This document shows positions 58,000-64,000 of a DNA stretch of 64,000 nucleotides, in pieces (the stretch's first letter is position 1; every line of letters starts with the position of its first letter). Under the pieces are notes generated by a model that saw nothing but the letters and a program-made list of their open reading frames with translations, ran no database searches and was not told the origin of the DNA. The translations under genes were made by a program, and so were the position numbers. This stretch comes from Pseudomonas sp. Os17. GTDB taxonomy: Bacteria; Pseudomonadota; Gammaproteobacteria; Pseudomonadales; Pseudomonadaceae. Location of the stretch: positions 5,583,501 through 5,647,500 of the forward strand of contig NZ_AP014627.1 in assembly GCF_001547895.1 (NCBI RefSeq). The letters are read 5' to 3'.

Positions 58000-58071
58000 T
58001 TTCCCTCTCCTTTCATTTCTCTAGTTTTTCGCCTACTGCCTACTGCTTTGAAACGGTGTTGCGGTAAATCT

Positions 58072-59331
58072 TTAGAAGTTGCCCTGGACCCAGCTCTTGA
58101 TGCGATCCAGCAACGCGGCCTTGGGCTCGTCGCTGCTGTAGCTGTCGCGGCTGCCGATGCCGGAGAACGAGATGCCGTCGGACTGTTTCTGCAGTCCGTA
58201 CAGCAGCAAGCCGACACCGGTGGAATAGATCGGGTTGCGCACCACGTCGGACAGGCCCTTGACACTGTGGGGCACGCCCAGGCGAACCGGCATGTGGAAA
58301 ATTTCCTCGGCCAGTTCCACCGCACCTTCCATCTTCGAAGTGCCGCCGGTGAGCACGATGCCCGCCGGGATCAGGTCTTCGTAGCCGCTGCGACGCAGCT
58401 CGGCCTGGATCAGGGTGAACAGCTCGTCGTAACGCGGCTCGACCACTTCGGCCAGGGCCTGGCGCGACAGCTCGCGCGGCGGACGATCGCCGACGCTCGG
58501 CACCTTGATGGTCTCGCCGGCGCCAGCCAGCTTGGCCAGGGCGCAGGCGTAACGGATCTTGATCTCTTCGGCGTACTGGGTCGGCGTGCGCAAGGCCATG
58601 GCGATGTCGTTGGTCACCTGATCGCCGGCAATCGGGATCACCGCGGTGTGACGGATCGCGCCTTCGGTGAAGATCGCCATGTCGGTGGTGCCGCCGCCGA
58701 TGTCCACCAGGCATACACCCAGCTCTTTCTCGTCGTCGGTGAGTACCGAATAGGCCGAAGCCAGTTGTTCGAGGATGATGTCGTCAATTTCCAGGCCGCA
58801 GCGACGCACGCACTTCTCGATGTTCTGCGCGGCATTCACCGCGCAGGTCACCACGTGCACCTTGGCTTCCAGGCGCACGCCGGACATGCCCAAAGGCTCG
58901 CGCACGCCTTCCTGGTTATCGATCACGTAATCCTGCGGCAGGGTGTGCAGGACCCGCTGGTCAGCCGGGATCGCCACGGCCTGTGCCGCATCCAGTACCC
59001 GCTCCAGGTCCGCTGCGCTGACTTCACGGTCGCGGATCGCCACGATGCCGTGGGAGTTCAGGCTGCGGATGTGATTGCCCGCCACGCCGACGAACGCCGA
59101 GTGGATGCGGCAGCCCGCCATCAGTTGCGCCTCTTCCACCGCGCGCTGGATCGACTGCACGGTGGACTCGATATTCACCACCACGCCCTTCTTCAGGCCG
59201 CGGGAAGGATGGGTGCCGATGCCGACGATTTCCAGCGAGCCATCGGCCGCGACTTCGCCCACCAGCGCCACCACCTTGGAGGTGCCGATATCCAGGCCGA
59301 CGATCATTTTGCCGCTTTGCACATTTGCCAT
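58072..59331 (-). CDS. ftsA: Cell division protein FtsA
   Basis: Actin-like ATPase that tethers FtsZ to the membrane. The 419 residues show MIVGLDIGTSKVVALVGE (phosphate 1), CLVDIGGGTTDMAIF (phosphate 2) and IVLTGGTSKMEG (adenosine), with the FtsA-specific 1C domain, and end in the amphipathic-type LLDRIKSWVQGNF. The start is ATG 59331, 14 bases after ftsQ. Confidence 0.97.
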   Translation of the reverse strand: MANVQSGKMIVGLDIGTSKVVALVGEVAADGSLEIVGIGTHPSRGLKKGVVVNIESTVQSIQRAVEEAQLMAGCRIHSAFVGVAGNHIRSLNSHGIVAIRDREVSAADLERVLDAAQAVAIPADQRVLHTLPQDYVIDNQEGVREPLGMSGVRLEAKVHVVTCAVNAAQNIEKCVRRCGLEIDDIILEQLASAYSVLTDDEKELGVCLVDIGGGTTDMAIFTEGAIRHTAVIPIAGDQVTNDIAMALRTPTQYAEEIKIRYACALAKLAGAGETIKVPSVGDRPPRELSRQALAEVVEPRYDELFTLIQAELRRSGYEDLIPAGIVLTGGTSKMEGAVELAEEIFHMPVRLGVPHSVKGLSDVVRNPIYSTGVGLLLYGLQKQSDGISFSGIGSRDSYSSDEPKAALLDRIKSWVQGNF

Positions 59332-59345
59332 GGTCCTGCCTCTTC

Positions 59346-60212
59346 TTAATTCTTCGCGACGGCAGGTTGCGCCGTCGTGGGTGCCGCCGGATCGCGCCAG
59401 CCCACGGCCAGGCCGTTGGCATAGCGCAGATCGATGCGCGCGATGTTCGTGATCTGTTCTTTCAGCGTTTTTTCATAAATGGCAATGAAGCGGCGCATCT
59501 TCTCCACCAGATGATCGCGGCCCAAGAGCAACTCGATACCGGGACCGGCACTGCCGGCACCGGTGGTCAGGAACCAACTGCCGCGCTCGCGCAGCTCCAG
59601 ACGGGCGATCGAAAAGCCCAGCGGCCGCAGCATCTGGCTCAACACCTGATACTGCTGCATCACTTGCTGCTGGGCCCGCTGCGGCCCAAACAACTGCGGC
59701 AAGTGTTCGTAGTTCGCCAGTTCACGCGGGGTGAAGGCCTGGCCCTGGTTGTTCAACAGCGCCTCGTCGCCCCAACGGGCCACCGGCAATTGTTCTTCCA
59801 GGCGAATCACAACCTGGTCCGGCCACACCCGACGAACTTCGGCGTGGGCGATCCAGGGCATCTGTTCCAGCTCGGTGCGCATGCTCGCCAGGTCGATGGT
59901 GAAGAAGCTCGCCGCGACATAGGGCGCGATCCGCTGCTGCACCGCCTGCTGGCTGATGTAGCTCAAGTCCCCCTGCACCGCGATCTTGGTGATCGGCCGG
60001 TCGGCGTATGGCAGCAAGCGCTGGGCACCTTCATAGGTGCCAAACCCCAGCGCCACCAGCAGTACCGGCCAGAACAGGCTTTTCAGAAAGCCGAAGTTGG
60101 CTTTCGGCAGGCGCACCGACATCGGCTCTTTGGCCACCATGCGGCTGGCACCCCGCGGCACCGGCTTGCGGCCGGGTGCGGGTTGCTGATGACGAAGCGA
60201 CGCGCCTTGCAT
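59346..60212 (-). CDS. ftsQ: Cell division protein FtsQ
   Basis: Bitopic divisome protein linking FtsL/B to the ring. The 288 residues have a cytoplasmic basic tail, one membrane helix ([18 protein letters not shown]), a POTRA domain ([20 protein letters not shown]) and the beta domain with [21 protein letters not shown] 60212 ([10 protein letters not shown]) lies 4 bases after the ddlB stop; the longer open frame upstream is inside ddlB. Confidence 0.94.
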   Translation of the reverse strand: MQGASLRHQQPAPGRKPVPRGASRMVAKEPMSVRLPKANFGFLKSLFWPVLLVALGFGTYEGAQRLLPYADRPITKIAVQGDLSYISQQAVQQRIAPYVAASFFTIDLASMRTELEQMPWIAHAEVRRVWPDQVVIRLEEQLPVARWGDEALLNNQGQAFTPRELANYEHLPQLFGPQRAQQQVMQQYQVLSQMLRPLGFSIARLELRERGSWFLTTGAGSAGPGIELLLGRDHLVEKMRRFIAIYEKTLKEQITNIARIDLRYANGLAVGWRDPAAPTTAQPAVAKN

Positions 60213-60216
60213 GGAC

Positions 60217-62619
<2,403 letters not shown>

Positions 62620-62627
<8 letters not shown>

Positions 62628-63690
62628 GAGCCACCTCCAGGCAGATATTCACCACATCCAGGGTGGCATCGGGTTTGGCCAGGCGGCGTGCGGCCTGGGC
62701 CATCTTGTCGAGTCGTTCTGGTTGCATCAAAACCTCTGTCAGGCGAGCGGCAAGGTCCGCTGCACCAGTCGTTCTTTGCGGCATCAGGAAAGCGGCGCCT
62801 TCACGAGCCAAATATTCGGCGTTGCGGGTCTGGTGATCGTCGATCGCATGGGGCAGCGGCACCAGCATCGAGGGCAGACCGGCGGCGGCCAGTTCGCTGA
62901 CGGTCAGCGCGCCTGCGCGACAGACCACCAGGTCGGCCCAGCCATAGGCTTGGGCCATGTCTTTGATAAAGGGCTGCACCTGCGCTTCGACGCCGGCGGC
63001 GCGATAGCGCTCTGCAGTGACTTCATCGTGGTTTTTTCCGGCCTGATGGAAGACCTCCGGACGCAGCTCGGGGGCGAGCTGTGCCAGGGCTTCCGGCAGT
63101 AACTTGTTCAACGGCTCTGCCCCCAGGCTTCCGCCCAGAATCAGCAAACGCGCCTTGCGTCCGGCCAGCGCCTCGCGCGGTGTTTCGAGGAACAGTTCGG
63201 TGCGAACCGGATTGCCCGTGGTGCGGCGGCTGCCGGACGCCCCGAAGGTGTCCGGGAAAGCTTCGCAGACTCGCGCGGCCAAAGGCACCAGCAGCCGATT
63301 GGCGGTACCGGCAACCGCGTTCTGTTCGTGAACGATGACCGGCACTCCGGACAACTTGGCGGCAACACCGCCAGGACCGGTCACATAACCACCAAAACCC
63401 AGCACACAGACCGGATTGAGCTGACGAATAATCCTTCGGGCCTGAAGCACCGCCTTGATCAGGACGAACGGCGCCTTGAGCAGGGACAGCTTGCCCTTGC
63501 CACGCAAACCGGTGACGTTGATCAGGTGCAACGGCAGGCCCGCAGCCGGAACCAGCTCGTTCTCGATTCCCCGGGGGGTACCCAGCCAGTGCACGCTGTA
63601 GCCACGGGCCTGGAACTCGCGGGCACAGGCCAGCGCCGGGAACACGTGGCCACCGGTGCCGCCAGCCATGATCAGCACGTTAGCGCCCAT
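62620..63690 (-). CDS. murG: GlcNAc transferase to lipid I
   Basis: Peripheral-membrane GT-B enzyme making lipid II. The 356 residues start [20 protein letters not shown], holding the first G-loop. [14 protein letters not shown] (about 124-137), [14 protein letters not shown] and [20 protein letters not shown] complete the MurG signature. ATG 63690 overlaps the ftsW 3' end by 11 bases; the longer frame lies in ftsW. Confidence 0.97.
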
Positions 63691-64000
63691 GGAGCGGCTC
63701 CTCGGCAAAGTCACTTTCACTGAACTCCATCTCTTCGCTGCCCAGGTGAGTCCTGCTCTCCCACTCGATGCGCAGCAGCAGGCCAAGACAGGCGCAGCAG
63801 ATCACCAACGAACTGCCGCCATAGCTGAGGAACGGCAGGGTCAGACCCTTGGTCGGCAACAGGCCGACGTTCACGCCGATATTGATCAGGAACTGGCCGA
63901 TCCACAGGAACGACAGGCCATAAGCCACATAAGCGGCAAAAAACTGCTTGGCTTTCTCGGCCCACAGACCGATGTACATGCCGCGGATACAGACGAACAC
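63680..64000 (-). CDS. ftsW: Cell division protein FtsW (3' part)
   Basis: Septal peptidoglycan polymerase of the SEDS family; only the last 106 residues are inside the window. GLSFLWIGQFLINIGVNVGL and LPFLSYGGSSLV are the conserved FtsW/RodA C-terminal helices. A cytoplasmic acidic tail ([19 protein letters not shown]) follows. The gene continues beyond base 64000. It overlaps murG, consistent with translational coupling. Confidence 0.93.
   Translation of the reverse strand: MFVCIRGMYIGLWAEKAKQFFAAYVAYGLSFLWIGQFLINIGVNVGLLPTKGLTLPFLSYGGSSLVICCACLGLLLRIEWESRTHLGSEEMEFSESDFAEEPLHGR

Noticed and set aside
56863..59349. Long rightward open frame of 828 codons opposite ftsZ/ftsA
   Set aside because: It is the antisense shadow of two unmistakable division genes and has no family features.

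Overview
The window looks like a chromosomal segment of a fluorescent Pseudomonas, probably of the P. fluorescens/protegens/chlororaphis complex. The evidence is GC-rich coding sequence, Pseudomonas-type REP elements, a cyoABCDE operon next to dsbB and an hmp(fhp)-norR pair, aruH/aruI-type arginine transaminase genes, an OprD-family porin, and the dcw gene order ftsW-murG-murC-ddlB-ftsQ-ftsA-ftsZ-lpxC. I saw no tRNA, rRNA, CRISPR array or intact insertion sequence. Species assignment is inference.

Region 1 (1-12.7 kb) is a lipopolysaccharide O-antigen locus. A partial glycosyltransferase runs leftward. A 557-base non-coding region with nested perfect inverted repeats separates it from rightward wbpA-wbpB-wbpD-wbpE, which make a UDP-2,3-diacetamido uronic acid. 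Then follow an AT-rich flippase, methyltransferase, three glycosyltransferases and a glutamine amidotransferase. Base composition drops sharply inside wbpE (near 5.24 kb) and recovers just after 12.72 kb, suggesting a replaced serotype cassette.

Region 2 (12.9-31 kb) is accessory metabolism. It holds an orphan SMI1/KNR4 protein, a DUF4087 protein, GNAT and HIT proteins, then an arginine-type module: aruI-like decarboxylase, LysR regulator, four-gene polar amino acid ABC importer, aruH-like aminotransferase, amidohydrolase and a CobW-type GTPase. Further right are two proteins of unknown role and an unusual divergent trio: an SHMT-like PLP enzyme facing a HTH regulator and a VUT/YhhQ-type membrane protein across a 532-base region rich in inverted repeats.

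Region 3 (31-45.6 kb) is respiration, nitric oxide stress and taxis: cytochrome b561, cyoABCDE, dsbB, flavohemoglobin hmp with divergent norR and four near-identical NorR-type boxes, cheV, a GNAT, a cysteine-cluster protein and an Aer-like receptor.

Region 4 (45.8-55.7 kb) is envelope transport and signalling: an RND adaptor and pump with an OmpR/HK two-component system, a small secreted protein, an OprD-family porin and a membrane diguanylate cyclase.

Region 5 (55.8-64 kb), all leftward, is the distal dcw cluster for peptidoglycan precursor synthesis and cell division, ending with lpxC for lipid A. Gene overlaps of a few bases from ftsW to ddlB indicate translational coupling.
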